From JBFLVN01 sp040758475 (lineage in GTDB: Bacteria > JAGRBM01), in assembly GCA_040758475.1 (NCBI GenBank), contig JBFLVN010000084.1, positions 1 through 13,275 on the forward strand: a stretch of DNA of 13,275 nucleotides, given 5' to 3'. The translations under genes and the position numbers were made by a program. The stretch's first letter is position 1; each line of letters opens with the position of its first letter. A model generated the notes under the pieces. The model did not search any database and was not told the DNA's origin. It was given only the letters and a program-made list of their open reading frames with translations. Shown in pieces: positions 1 through 7,986 of the stretch.

Positions 1-3000
1 CGACGGGCGTGCAGTTGCCGTCTTTCTGGATGCCGTAGAGCGTGCCATTCACGTTCGTGAGGGCCATGATCTGACAGCCGTTCACGCTCCCGCCGCCGAA
101 GAGAAAAACGTCCGTGGCGGTGACGGCGCCGGTCGAAGAATTGAGCGTATCGAGTTCGCCCCACGTGCCGTTGCGGCCGGCGTAGAGCGTGGTACCGAGG
201 AACTCGAGGCCGTTCCCTCCGAAACCTCCGCCGGGATTGTTGGCTCCCTGAACCGTTGCCACGCCGGTGCTCGTATTGATGGAGATCAACTCGGTTCCAG
301 CCGATTGAGACGTCAGGCCGAAGAGATTGCCGGCCGCGTTGAAGGCGATGTCCGTTACTCTTCCCAAGCCCAAAGCACCCACAAGGGTTGCGACTCCAGT
401 GCTTGGGTTGATGGTGTAGAGGTCGTCAGCGTTATCGACGGCAAAGAGCGTACAACTTGTGGGATGGAACGCCATGGCCGAAACGCCGATAAAGCCGGAG
501 GGGAGCACTGTCATGGCCACCGAGTTCGAAACCGAGCCGTCAGTGATATCGATTTCGAAAATATCCCCGTTCGTGTCTCCTGACTCGGCCCCGAAGAGCT
601 TGTCGGCTACGCCGGCGCTCACGCAAGCAGCCGTGTTCGGGGCGTATGCGAGGGCATCCGGATTATCGTTTGTCGTAACGACGTCTCCGATCCATTTCAC
701 AAATCCCGTATTGGTATCAATGGATACGAGGGCCTGATCCCAGTCGTACGGCACGGCACTTCCCCGGCTGCACCGGCCATAGCCGTCCGGGTTCTGCACG
801 TTGCCCTGGACGCCAAGGAGGATGCCGCCCACGTTCGTGAGGGACGTAACCGGGCAGCCCGTTCCCCCCGTGAGGCGGACTTTTCCGGGGGAAGTTCCGT
901 TCGCGGCGTTCACCCGGTAAAGGCTGCCCGCGGATCCTTCGGGGGAGGCGAAGAGCGCCGTTCCGACCGCTCCCAGGCCGTTTCCAGTCTGGTCGTCGGC
1001 ATCGAGATACCCGAGATAGGTGGCCTCCGCGGTCGCGGGGTCGATCTCGATCAGTTCGTTGTTGCCCGTGAATCCCAGGAGGGTATCCCCCACGAACTCG
1101 ATGTCGGGAACGGTGTAGGAATCGTTGTAGAAGTAATCGTAGATGGGGTCGATAACGGTCACAACGGCATCCGTGGTGTTGATAGTCAGAAGGTCCGAGT
1201 ATCCATAACATCCTAAATAGTTGGGACAAGAAGGCGTCGTGGCGTAGAGAGTGCAATTAGAAGGATCGATGGCCAGTCCGGTAATGGCGTAAGGGTTTGG
1301 GATGGCATCTTGGATTGGCCCGATGTTTTCAATGATACCGCCAGTAACGGGGTCGAGCTCGTAAAGATTCCCTTCGTATCCGCCCAGTCCGTCGGCCGCG
1401 TAGAGCTTTCCGGCACAGGCCGAATCGGCCGTGGCCGGAGCCATCACGATGGCGTCTATGAGAGCTGGGATGGGGCCCCGCACGGTGACGGCGCCGCTTG
1501 CTGGATTGATGGCGATGAGTTCCTGGGACTGGTAGAAGGTGGTTACGTCGTCGCAATCGAGGGTGGCGATCGCGCTGCCCCAGCCGCCGACTTCGCTGCG
1601 TTCCCGCACGGCGATCTCGTAGCTCCCGCCTTCGGGAATGGGGCCGGGCGAGCATTCGTAGTGGGGAACGTTGAACGGGGCGGGGACGCCGGCCCCCGAA
1701 TACCAGTCGCAGCTCGTCTCGCCGTAGAAAGAGCTGGCGCCCTTGGCGTCCTTGGAAACAATGATGCCCAAGTCGTGGAAATAGCCGATATCGATGTACC
1801 GGCCATAAGGATCGGAGGCGTAGGGGTGATTGATGAAGATGACGTTGTTTTGCAGGTCCACGCCGCAGGCAGTGGCGGGTGGCGGCCGGTGGATGATCAC
1901 GTCCACGTTGGCGGTTCCCCCGGGCGCCAGGACGGCGTTGAAGAGCTCGACGCCCGCGTAGTAGGTACCATCGTACGCTTCCACCACGTTGCTGAAGGGA
2001 GAGGGAGAATCAGAAAAGAGGTCCGGGCCCGGATCGTCGGGATCGGTGAGGCCGTACACGTAAATCTCCGTCGTGGCGTGGTTGGGCACGCCGAAGAAAG
2101 AGAGCCCCGGAATGGTCCAGGTGGGGAAAGCCTTGGAGCCAATAAAGCTGGCGAAGGGACTCGGCACTGCAAGATCAAAAGGCGGCCCGCCGGAGCTGAA
2201 GAGCGCAGCGTGTTCGGCGTCGATGGACAAAGTGGCCGCGTCGGTGTCTCCACAGTTACCGTAAATCGTGCATTGCCGGATGGAGAAATCCACGTTCGCA
2301 TCATTGGCGGCGCCAAAGAGGCTTCCATCGCTGGAATCATCATTCACGGTGCCCAGTGGGAGGGATACCAGCCCCGCCGCCGGATTCTCGGGATACCCCA
2401 ATTGCTCGAAGAACCGCACGTTTACCGCCGTGCGAGGGGGGCAATTTCCCATGGTGAGATTGGCGTCGGTAATCGGGTTGCTAAGGGAGTCGCGCGGAGG
2501 ATAGGACGTATTTCCCACCGGTACGTAGCTGCCCACGTCGAAACCGTCGGGCCCGACGGAGTAGTACGAGCTAGTGGTGTCTTGGAAGCTGAAAACGCTT
2601 TCCGTCGAGTAGCCCAGGCCGCCCGTGAAGTGGGCGTAGAGGCGCACCTCCCGGCCGACGGGGAGCAAGCTGGAGAAGTAGTACTCTCCGTCGTCGTCGT
2701 CGCTGGAATTGTCCGTCAGGGGCAGGCTCGTGTCAATCGCGTTGATGATGGCCAGCGGAACGTTGGTCTGCGCGTCGTAGGCCACCACGGTCGCGTGCTC
2801 GGCGGGAACGGGCGTATCCCTCGGGTCGCAGCGTTCATCGGCCGCGTTCGACTCGGTGGCGATTTCCAGTACGCCGCCCAGGTCTCCATAGCCGCTCCCC
2901 TCAGGCGCGCTGGCGCTATTCCAATCGTAAAGCTGGATCGTGCAGTTGTCTCCGCCGGGTAGCTCGTCGCAAGACGGAGCGGTAAGGCCGCGCGAGGCCG

Positions 3001-3499
3001 GAATCATCTCGCTTTCCTGGGCGTAGTAGATGGCCGATCCGTAGTAGACGTGGGTCCAAAGGGCGGTTCCGTAGCAACCCGGACAAGGATCGGAGACGAA
3101 GAGGCGGACGCGGATTTCCAGATCTTTTGCGTCCGGGATCGGGAACGGCATGTTCAATTTGCAAGTGGCAAAGCCGGGGCCCTTTTCGGACTTCCCGGAC
3201 TTGGGGGAGTAGCTCATGCACTCCGGGTCCTGGAGAACGGCCGCGGGGAGCTGGAGGCTCGTGAGGATGGGGGCTTCCGGGTTGCCCGCCTCTTCGGCCG
3301 CGACCGCTTCGACGCGGACGAAGACGACCAGGGCGCTGCCGCCGGGCCCGCTGGGGGCTTCGATGGCTGCCGGGAAGGAGAGAGTCGCGTTGACCGTCCG
3401 TTCTCCCCGGGAGCAAGCGCCCGTGCCGAAGAGCGCCAGAAGCGCTACCGCCAGGGTGCCGATGGTCCGTGGAGAGAGAAACCCGTATCCCTTGTTCAT
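1..3499 (-). CDS. Large secreted (probable lipo-) protein with tandem beta-propeller-like repeats, partial at left edge
   Basis: Translating the minus strand from the ATG at 3499-3497 gives 1166 codons without a stop down to base 2, so the C-terminus lies outside the window. An AAGGGG ribosome-binding site lies about nine bases upstream. Residues 1-29 look like a signal peptide (basic start, hydrophobic 14-24, GTGAC with Cys29); the lipobox is not canonical, so lipidation is likely but unproven. Residues about 232-290 resemble a carboxypeptidase-regulatory-like beta-sandwich (ATVVAYD, an Asp-rich turn DDDDGEYYF). From about 655 onward there are propeller-like blades with cores such as ELIAINPASGAVT, LYELDPVTG, LYTINPSTGVAT and ELISINTSTGVAT. 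These fall into two copies of about 265 residues (655-920 and 921 onward). Many paired Cys suggest an oxidising, extracytoplasmic location. I do not recognise a named family; function is unknown, possibly surface binding or scaffolding. It is divergent from the biotin carboxylase gene. Confidence 0.85.
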   Translation of the reverse strand, partial: MNKGYGFLSPRTIGTLAVALLALFGTGACSRGERTVNATLSFPAAIEAPSGPGGSALVVFVRVEAVAAEEAGNPEAPILTSLQLPAAVLQDPECMSYSPKSGKSEKGPGFATCKLNMPFPIPDAKDLEIRVRLFVSDPCPGCYGTALWTHVYYGSAIYYAQESEMIPASRGLTAPSCDELPGGDNCTIQLYDWNSASAPEGSGYGDLGGVLEIATESNAADERCDPRDTPVPAEHATVVAYDAQTNVPLAIINAIDTSLPLTDNSSDDDDGEYYFSSLLPVGREVRLYAHFTGGLGYSTESVFSFQDTTSSYYSVGPDGFDVGSYVPVGNTSYPPRDSLSNPITDANLTMGNCPPRTAVNVRFFEQLGYPENPAAGLVSLPLGTVNDDSSDGSLFGAANDANVDFSIRQCTIYGNCGDTDAATLSIDAEHAALFSSGGPPFDLAVPSPFASFIGSKAFPTWTIPGLSFFGVPNHATTEIYVYGLTDPDDPGPDLFSDSPSPFSNVVEAYDGTYYAGVELFNAVLAPGGTANVDVIIHRPPPATACGVDLQNNVIFINHPYASDPYGRYIDIGYFHDLGIIVSKDAKGASSFYGETSCDWYSGAGVPAPFNVPHYECSPGPIPEGGSYEIAVRERSEVGGWGSAIATLDCDDVTTFYQSQELIAINPASGAVTVRGPIPALIDAIVMAPATADSACAGKLYAADGLGGYEGNLYELDPVTGGIIENIGPIQDAIPNPYAITGLAIDPSNCTLYATTPSCPNYLGCYGYSDLLTINTTDAVVTVIDPIYDYFYNDSYTVPDIEFVGDTLLGFTGNNELIEIDPATAEATYLGYLDADDQTGNGLGAVGTALFASPEGSAGSLYRVNAANGTSPGKVRLTGGTGCPVTSLTNVGGILLGVQGNVQNPDGYGRCSRGSAVPYDWDQALVSIDTNTGFVKWIGDVVTTNDNPDALAYAPNTAACVSAGVADKLFGAESGDTNGDIFEIDITDGSVSNSVAMTVLPSGFIGVSAMAFHPTSCTLFAVDNADDLYTINPSTGVATLVGALGLGRVTDIAFNAAGNLFGLTSQSAGTELISINTSTGVATVQGANNPGGGFGGNGLEFLGTTLYAGRNGTWGELDTLNSSTGAVTATDVFLFGGGSVNGCQIMALTNVNGTLYGIQKDGNCTPV

Positions 3500-3934
3500 T
3501 GCCGTGATCCCCTTGGAAAAGTGACTCGACTATTTCCGGGAAACGCTGCCGCCGGAAGGTGTGGCGTACAAAACAAGCCCCGCCCCTTTGGCAGATTCCC
3601 CGGAAGAATCGTGATGTCTGGAGTGCCCCGCCCGGGCTTTGAAAAACCCGGCGACGTCCCCAGGAGCGGAAGTCTACCCGGGGGGCCTCCGTTAGCAAAG
3701 CCCCCTGCCCGCCGGGCGGTGATTTCGCTCACGGAAACCGGGCGCCCGGAGGGGACCCGCCTTTCGCCACCGCGTGATGCGAAAGGGGGTGCGCACCCTT
3801 CCCGTGGAAAGTAAGCGTTTGATCACTTTTTCCTTGCGTCCGCCGGGCGTTTCATCTAGAACGGGCGGGCGGGGAGGACGGGGCCACCCGGGCCCTTCGC
3901 CTCCCAAACGCCCCACGACAAAGAGGAACTTTTC
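3500..3934. other. Divergent intergenic region with GC-rich hairpins
   Basis: About 435 bases separate two divergent starts and I see no gene here; frames crossing it have no recognisable protein features. Two potential hairpins are visible: CCGGG (3632-3636) with CCCGG (3647-3651), and GGGGGC (3681-3686) with GCCCCC (3700-3705). Neither is followed by a T-run, so they are not convincing terminators. They could form part of a leader for the minus-strand propeller gene or be operators, but I could not match them to a known riboswitch. Confidence 0.5.
3834..3862 (+). promoter_or_regulatory. Weak sigma70-like promoter candidate for the biotin carboxylase operon
   Basis: TTGCGT (3834-3839) and TAGAAC (3857-3862) are separated by 17 bases, about 72 bases before the start codon at 3935. 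They match the consensus at 3/6 and 4/6 positions. It is the best-placed candidate seen in the gap, but the match is weak and could be chance. Confidence 0.25.
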
Positions 3935-5308
3935 ATGTTTTCCAAAGTGCTCATCGCCAACCGCGGCGAGATCGCCATGCGGGTCATCCGCACGTGCAAA
4001 CGCCTCGGGATCAAGACCGTGGCCGTCCATTCGGAGGCCGACGCCAACATGCCCTTCGTCAAGAACGCCGACGAGGCCGAGTGCATCGGGCCGCCCCCTT
4101 CCGCCCAGAGCTACTTGAACGCCGTCAAGATTCTCGAAGTCGCCAAGAAGCGGGGCGCCGACGCCGTCCATCCGGGCTACGGCTTCCTCTCCGAGAACAC
4201 CCACTTCGCCGCCGAGTGCAAATCGGCCGGTATTACGTTCGTGGGCCCCTCCGCCCACGCCATCGAGAACATGGGGGACAAGGCCACCGCCCGGGCCCTC
4301 GTTCAGGAGGCGGGGCTCCCCACCGTTCCGGGAAGCAAGGGGAATATTTCGGGCGTGGATGAAGCGCGCAAGGTGGCCGAGGAGATCGGCTACCCCATCC
4401 TCTTCAAGGCGACGGCGGGCGGCGGCGGTATCGGCATGATGCCGGTGAAGAGCCCTGACGACCTCGCATCCTGCTACGAGCGCGCCTCCACGGCGGCCCT
4501 CAAGGCTTTCGGAGACGGCTCGGTCTACATCGAAAAGCTCGTCGAAAATCCTCACCACATCGAAGTACAGGTGCTCGGCGACAAGCACGGGAACCTCGTC
4601 CACTTCTTCGAGCGCGAGTGCTCCGTGCAGCGGCGCAATCAGAAGGTGATCGAAGAAACCCCGGCCCCTCTTTACGCGAACATGGAAGGGGGCCAGGCGA
4701 TTTTGGAGAAGATTTACGCCGCGGCCGTTTCTTCGGCCAAAGCCGTCTCCTACGACAACGCGGGAACCATCGAGTTCATCGCGGATGAGAAGGGGAACTT
4801 CTATTTCATCGAGATGAACACGCGCCTCCAGGTCGAGCACCCCATCACCGAAATGACGACGGGCGTCGATCTCGTCGAGCTCCAACTCCGCGTCGCCAAG
4901 GGCGAGAAACTCCCGCTCAAGCAATCCGACATCAAGCGCCAGGGGCACGCCATCGAGTTCCGCATCTGCGCCGAGAACCCGGCCAAGAACTTCTTCCCCT
5001 CGCCGGGGCCGCTCACCGAATACGTCCTTCCCAAGGAAGGGGACGGCGTGCGGGTGGACAACGGCTTTGCCGCCGGGACGCAGGTGACGCCCTTCTACGA
5101 TTCCCTCGTGGCCAAGCTCATCACCTACGGGAAGGACCGCGCGGAAGCCATCGAGAAGGGGAAGAAGGCCCTGGCCGAATACAAGGTCACCGGCACCGCC
5201 ACCAACATCGGCATGCACCGCCGCCTTCTGGAGGACGAGAACTTCAAGAAGGGCAAATACGACACGGGTTACCTGGGACGGTTCGACTGGAAGAAAGAGG
5301 GAGTCTGA
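3935..5308 (+). CDS. accC: Biotin carboxylase subunit of an acyl-CoA (or pyruvate) carboxylase
   Basis: This 457-residue protein should carry out the ATP- and bicarbonate-dependent carboxylation of biotin on a carrier protein in the cytoplasm. Visible are the N-terminal biotin carboxylase domain (VLIANRGEIAMR at 5-16, HPGYGFLSEN at 79-88), the ATP-grasp glycine loop KATAGGGGIGM (158-168), ERECSVQRRNQK (227-238), the EMNTRLQVEHPITE signature (293-306) with its catalytic Arg, and a C-terminal domain from about 334. The length matches stand-alone AccC. No biotin-carrier (AMKM) domain is present, unlike the fused 650+ residue alpha subunits. The start is supported by AGAGGAA at 3922-3928, six bases upstream. 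The crotonase gene begins 17 bases after the stop, suggesting one operon. The biotin carrier and carboxyltransferase partners must be elsewhere, so acetyl-CoA, propionyl-CoA, methylcrotonyl-CoA and pyruvate all remain possible; the AccC name is by class, not proven substrate. Confidence 0.93.
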   Translation: MFSKVLIANRGEIAMRVIRTCKRLGIKTVAVHSEADANMPFVKNADEAECIGPPPSAQSYLNAVKILEVAKKRGADAVHPGYGFLSENTHFAAECKSAGITFVGPSAHAIENMGDKATARALVQEAGLPTVPGSKGNISGVDEARKVAEEIGYPILFKATAGGGGIGMMPVKSPDDLASCYERASTAALKAFGDGSVYIEKLVENPHHIEVQVLGDKHGNLVHFFERECSVQRRNQKVIEETPAPLYANMEGGQAILEKIYAAAVSSAKAVSYDNAGTIEFIADEKGNFYFIEMNTRLQVEHPITEMTTGVDLVELQLRVAKGEKLPLKQSDIKRQGHAIEFRICAENPAKNFFPSPGPLTEYVLPKEGDGVRVDNGFAAGTQVTPFYDSLVAKLITYGKDRAEAIEKGKKALAEYKVTGTATNIGMHRRLLEDENFKKGKYDTGYLGRFDWKKEGV

Positions 5309-5325
5309 GCTCCCGAGGTGTTGCC

Positions 5326-6129
5326 ATGAGCGAAGCCCCCGAAATCCCGCCGTTCGAGAACCTCCTCTATTCCGTTTCCGGGGCCGTCTGCACGATCACC
5401 CTGAACCGGCCGGAGAAGAAGAACGCCCTCTCGCCGCAGCTTACGAACGAAATCATCGTGGCCCTCGAAACCGCCCGGGACGACGCCCGGGTGGGGGCCA
5501 TCATCCTGACGGGGGCGGGGGATTGCTTTTGCGCGGGCGGGGACCTCTCCGTCATGGGCGGCCAGGGCTCGGGCGGGGCGAGCAAGATCCCCTTCCGGGG
5601 CGGGTTCGTGGAATTGAATCTCGCCTTCACCCAGATCGGAAAGCCCGTCATCGCCAAGGTGCGGAAGTACGCCATGGCGGGTGGGCTCGGGCTCATGTGC
5701 GCCTGCCAGTTCGCCCTGGCGGAAGAGTCGGCCACCTTCTCGACCCCCGAGATCGACCGGGGCATCTTCCCCATGATGATCATGGCGAACATCTTCCGGA
5801 GCGTGTCGCGCCGCAAAGGCTTGGAACTCATCCTCTTTGGCGAGCGCGTCTCCGCCAAGGAAGCCGAGGCCATGGGTCTCATCAACAAGGCCGTGCCATC
5901 GGAGAAACTCGACGAGGAAGTCCAGCAGTTCGCCGAGAAGCTCGCCTCCAAGTCGAAGGCGATCATGAAGCTGGGCTTGGAAGCTTTCTACAAACAGGAT
6001 TCCCTCTCGCTCGAAGAAGCGCTTCCTTATCTCAACGGAATGCTCGCCAAGTGCTTCGCCACCCAGGACGCCAAGGAAGGGATCATGGCGTTCATGCAAA
6101 AGCGCAAGCCCCAGTGGAAAGATAAATAA
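5326..6129 (+). CDS. Enoyl-CoA hydratase/isomerase (crotonase) family protein
   Basis: This is a full-length 267-residue crotonase, a cytoplasmic enzyme acting on acyl-CoA thioesters. The first oxyanion-hole segment is FCAGGDL (68-74) and the second is AMAGGLGL (116-123). STPEIDRGIFP (139-149) carries Glu142, the counterpart of the second catalytic Glu of mitochondrial enoyl-CoA hydratase (E164). The counterpart of the other Glu (E144) is Gly122. The C-terminus EGIMAFMQKRKPQW is typical of the family. GAGGTG at 5315-5320 is a good ribosome-binding site. It follows the biotin carboxylase by 17 bases and is probably co-transcribed. With only one of the paired Glu residues, it may be a non-classical hydratase (for example methylglutaconyl-CoA-hydratase-like) or an isomerase. 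The pairing with a biotin carboxylase recalls leucine degradation, but the other genes of that pathway are absent, so the substrate is inference. Confidence 0.9.
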   Translation: MSEAPEIPPFENLLYSVSGAVCTITLNRPEKKNALSPQLTNEIIVALETARDDARVGAIILTGAGDCFCAGGDLSVMGGQGSGGASKIPFRGGFVELNLAFTQIGKPVIAKVRKYAMAGGLGLMCACQFALAEESATFSTPEIDRGIFPMMIMANIFRSVSRRKGLELILFGERVSAKEAEAMGLINKAVPSEKLDEEVQQFAEKLASKSKAIMKLGLEAFYKQDSLSLEEALPYLNGMLAKCFATQDAKEGIMAFMQKRKPQWKDK

Positions 6130-6213
6130 ATCCGCAAAGCCAAGCCGGACTGGCCCCAGCGGACGCTGCAGGGGGTCTGCCCGCCCGGCGAAGGCGCAAT
6201 CGCCAATAGCTGG

Positions 6214-6258
6214 CCCTCTCCCGCCCCTTCAGGGCACCCTCTCCCAAAGGGAGAGGGG
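6214..6258. repeat. Palindromic intergenic repeat, half-unit copy
   Basis: CCCTCTCCC, a GCCC...GGGC mini-hairpin, then CCCTCTCCC-AAA-GGGAGAGGG (6237-6257, perfect 9-bp stem). The order matches the right half of the large palindromic element at 9425-9480 (CCCTCTCCC, GCCGCTTCGCGGC, then CTCTCCC...GGGAGAG). This is a dispersed, non-coding palindromic family found only between genes in this window. Confidence 0.75.
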
Positions 6259-6283
6259 AATTGCGGAGCTTCAAGCAATATAA

Positions 6284-6322
6284 AAAGAGGCGGGCGCACC
6301 CGAGGCTCTGGATGCGCCCGCC
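6284..6322 (-). terminator. Intrinsic terminator of the porin gene
   Basis: GGCGGGCGC (6289-6297) pairs perfectly with GCGCCCGCC (6314-6322) around a 16-base loop. Read on the minus strand, the stem is followed by TCTTTTTATATTG, a good U-tract. It lies about 135 bases past the porin stop codon and faces the right way to end that transcript. Confidence 0.8.
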
Positions 6323-6457
6323 GAGGAGAGTAGAGACACCTTTTTACGGGTGCCTGCCCGTTAGGGCCGGTGTTTAAGAGACTCGTAACAAGTGGCCCCC
6401 GCCTCCTCCCTTGCGTTCCTGACGCCCTTCATGTGGACGACAGGGGCCACCGGGACC

Positions 6458-7672
6458 TTACTGGAACGTGGCGTTCGCCTGCACCAGGAACAGGTTCGAG
6501 TGCAGGTAGTTGCCCGATCCCGCCGGGTCGATCGCGTCGTACCGGTACTCGCCACGGACGAACACGCCGTCGATCACGGTGTACGTCACGAAGGGCGAAA
6601 CCATGTAGACGCTGCCGTCCGGCTGGATGCCCACGCCCGAATTGTCGATGGCGTGAATGAGGTCGCCACGGATGCCGGCCACGAGGTCGTCCATCTTGGC
6701 GGCGCCCATGAGTTCGAGGCCGAACGTGTCGGCGTTGGCCGCTAATACGTTGTCCCGGCGGTAGAGGGCGTCCATGCCGGCCATGAAGCTATCCGAATCG
6801 TAAAGGACGCTCAGGTCGAGAATCTGGGTGGCGTCTTCAAACACCTTGGTCGAGCCGTCGCCCGCCCAGTCCACGTTGTACTGGAGGGTCGCGGAAACGC
6901 CGCCGCCCACGTACGTGACACCAGCAATGACCGCCTTGCCGAGGGTCGAAGGATCGCTCGTGAGGCACGCAGGGGGGGTGTCCTCAGGGGGGGTGCTCGG
7001 AGGGGGGGCGGTATCATTGATGCATTCGTTGTTGTTGCCGCCAAGGCCGTTGGCAAGGATCAGGAAGCCGCCCGGGCCTTCTTCCGGCGCGTAGTGGAGC
7101 ATGGCGCCCGTGAGGAAGAAGGGTTCCAGGTTGTTGAACACGTTGCCGAGCGTGATGGTCGCTCGGGAATTGGCGTCCACCGTCTCTATGCCAATCGGCG
7201 CGTAGAACCGGCCGAGCATGAAGTGGGCGTCGCCGAAGTTCAGTTTGACGGCCGCCTGCTGGAGATCCAGCGCGAAGCCCGAGGGGGACGTGACCGTCAC
7301 CGTGTCGCCGTTAGTATCGGTCAGCGTCTGAGACGGGGAGAGCAGCCCGAGAATCGAAAGGCTCGCCACCGCGGAAGCCTTGTCCCCGAAATCCTTGTTG
7401 AAATGCATCTTGAATTCGGTGGCGGCGAACGTGAAATCCGTTTCGCTGATGCCAGCGCCGGTCGCCAGGCTGACCTTGCCGGCATAGAGGCCCGGCAGGC
7501 TCGTGCCCGTGCTCGCGAAGTCGCCCGACGTGCGGCTCAGGCCCATCACGGCGTCCACGTAGCCCGAAATCCCGATGCCTTTCATCGAAATCGCATCTTC
7601 TGCCCGTGCCGGCGCGGCGGCAAGGACTGCCGCCAGGGCGGCCAGAGCAAAGAAAGCAGTAGTCTTCTTCAT
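6458..7672 (-). CDS. Outer-membrane beta-barrel porin (BBP2/OmpL-like)
   Basis: The 404-residue product starts with MKKTTAFFALAALAAVLAA and a predicted signal-peptidase site after APARA (residue 24). The ATG at 7672-7670 is preferred over an in-frame one 41 codons upstream because it opens directly onto the signal peptide and follows an AGGAGAGGA ribosome-binding site. The mature part alternates short amphipathic strands with loops, contains GRFYAPIGIETVD (155-167), which resembles outer-membrane porins of the BBP2 type, and ends in ATFQ with an aromatic residue next to the C-terminus. It probably forms a trimeric or monomeric diffusion channel in the outer membrane. Residues about 213-241 form a Pro-rich insertion bracketed by Cys217 and Cys236, encoded by a 15-bp minisatellite. 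The gene is monocistronic by its own terminator; substrate is unknown, and the exact family assignment is by resemblance only. Confidence 0.8.
   Translation of the reverse strand: MKKTTAFFALAALAAVLAAAPARAEDAISMKGIGISGYVDAVMGLSRTSGDFASTGTSLPGLYAGKVSLATGAGISETDFTFAATEFKMHFNKDFGDKASAVASLSILGLLSPSQTLTDTNGDTVTVTSPSGFALDLQQAAVKLNFGDAHFMLGRFYAPIGIETVDANSRATITLGNVFNNLEPFFLTGAMLHYAPEEGPGGFLILANGLGGNNNECINDTAPPPSTPPEDTPPACLTSDPSTLGKAVIAGVTYVGGGVSATLQYNVDWAGDGSTKVFEDATQILDLSVLYDSDSFMAGMDALYRRDNVLAANADTFGLELMGAAKMDDLVAGIRGDLIHAIDNSGVGIQPDGSVYMVSPFVTYTVIDGVFVRGEYRYDAIDPAGSGNYLHSNLFLVQANATFQ
6971..7015. repeat. Three-unit 15-bp minisatellite with G7 tracts inside the porin gene
   Basis: Units begin at 6971, 6986 and 7001, each starting AGGGGGGG followed by variable bases (TGTCCTC, TGCTCGG, CGGTATC). 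On the coding strand each G7 is a C7 run that gives Pro-Pro, with a five-residue period seen as DTAPP, PSTPP, EDTPP. The repeat lies in a predicted surface loop. Homopolymer runs and a short tandem array make this a plausible slippage site. Confidence 0.85.
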
Positions 7673-7986
7673 GATTCCATCCTCTCCTTTTGTGTTGTGA
7701 GCCTCGGCGAGACCGGGGGCCTGAATGCGCGTCTTTGGGTTGCGCACACCCGCTCCCGGCCTCGCGTAGCGGACTTGTAACAGGATTTGTGCCAAAGCCT
7801 GTAAACCGCGAGAAAAATAGCTATCTGCCCGAATTGATTGGATAATTCCGGAATGATGGCAGGGAGGGATCGGAATAGGGCGGCGGGGGGGTGCCTAAAT
7901 TTAAGGCAGCTGGCGAGGGGGCAGGCATAAAAGAAACAGGGGCGCTAGCCCAGCGCCCCTGCCCGTGGAAACAGAAGAATTCTTAT
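7673..7986. other. Intergenic region upstream of the porin
   Basis: About 314 bases separate the thiolase stop from the porin start, both on the minus strand. It holds the thiolase terminator (7925-7961) and presumably the porin promoter. An AT-richer patch lies around 7810-7860, including the palindrome ATTCCGGAAT and, on the minus strand, TTTACA 17 bases before TGTTAC, which is too weak to call as a promoter. No gene is apparent. Confidence 0.5.
7925..7961 (-). terminator. Intrinsic terminator of the thiolase gene
   Basis: CAGGGGCGCT (7937-7946) and AGCGCCCCTG (7952-7961) form a perfect 10-bp stem with a five-base loop. On the minus strand it is followed by TTTCTTTTATGC. It begins about 25 bases past the thiolase stop codon, so thiolase and porin are likely separate transcription units. 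Confidence 0.88.

Larger units (their letters stand above)
6130..6457. other. Convergent intergenic region with repeat and terminator
   Basis: The gap between the convergent crotonase and porin genes holds no convincing gene. It contains a palindromic repeat fragment (6214-6258) and a strong hairpin serving the minus strand (6289-6322), both listed separately. ACGGG (about 6345-6349) and CCCGT can pair to form a small additional hairpin lacking a T-run on its far side. No clear intrinsic terminator for the plus-strand crotonase operon is visible. Confidence 0.5.

Noticed and set aside
1310..2962. A 550-codon open frame on the plus strand
   Set aside because: It lies entirely antisense to the unbroken minus-strand propeller gene. 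It has no recognisable domain, an Arg/Gly/Val-rich composition typical of antisense frames in GC-rich DNA, and the minus-strand protein has clear repeats and a signal peptide.
3600..3760. Riboswitch (cobalamin or cyclic di-GMP type) in the divergent gap
   Set aside because: AGCAAAGCCCC and GC-rich stems drew attention, but the conserved core boxes of either class are not present on either strand.
3692..5218. A 508-codon open frame on the minus strand
   Set aside because: It is antisense to the complete biotin carboxylase gene and shows no family features.
6256..6266. GGGAATTGCGG also occurs at 9195-9205
   Set aside because: An exact 11-base match is expected many times by chance in 13 kb, so it is not evidence of a shared repeat by itself.
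7765..7800. Possible sigma54 promoter (TGGCAC on the minus strand) for the porin
   Set aside because: The conserved GC of the -12 element is not at the required spacing (TG is found instead), so the match fails.
7892..7908. TGCCT...AGGCA inverted repeat around AAATTTA
   Set aside because: Only five bases pair on each side; it is too short to distinguish from chance and has no promoter or gene start close by.
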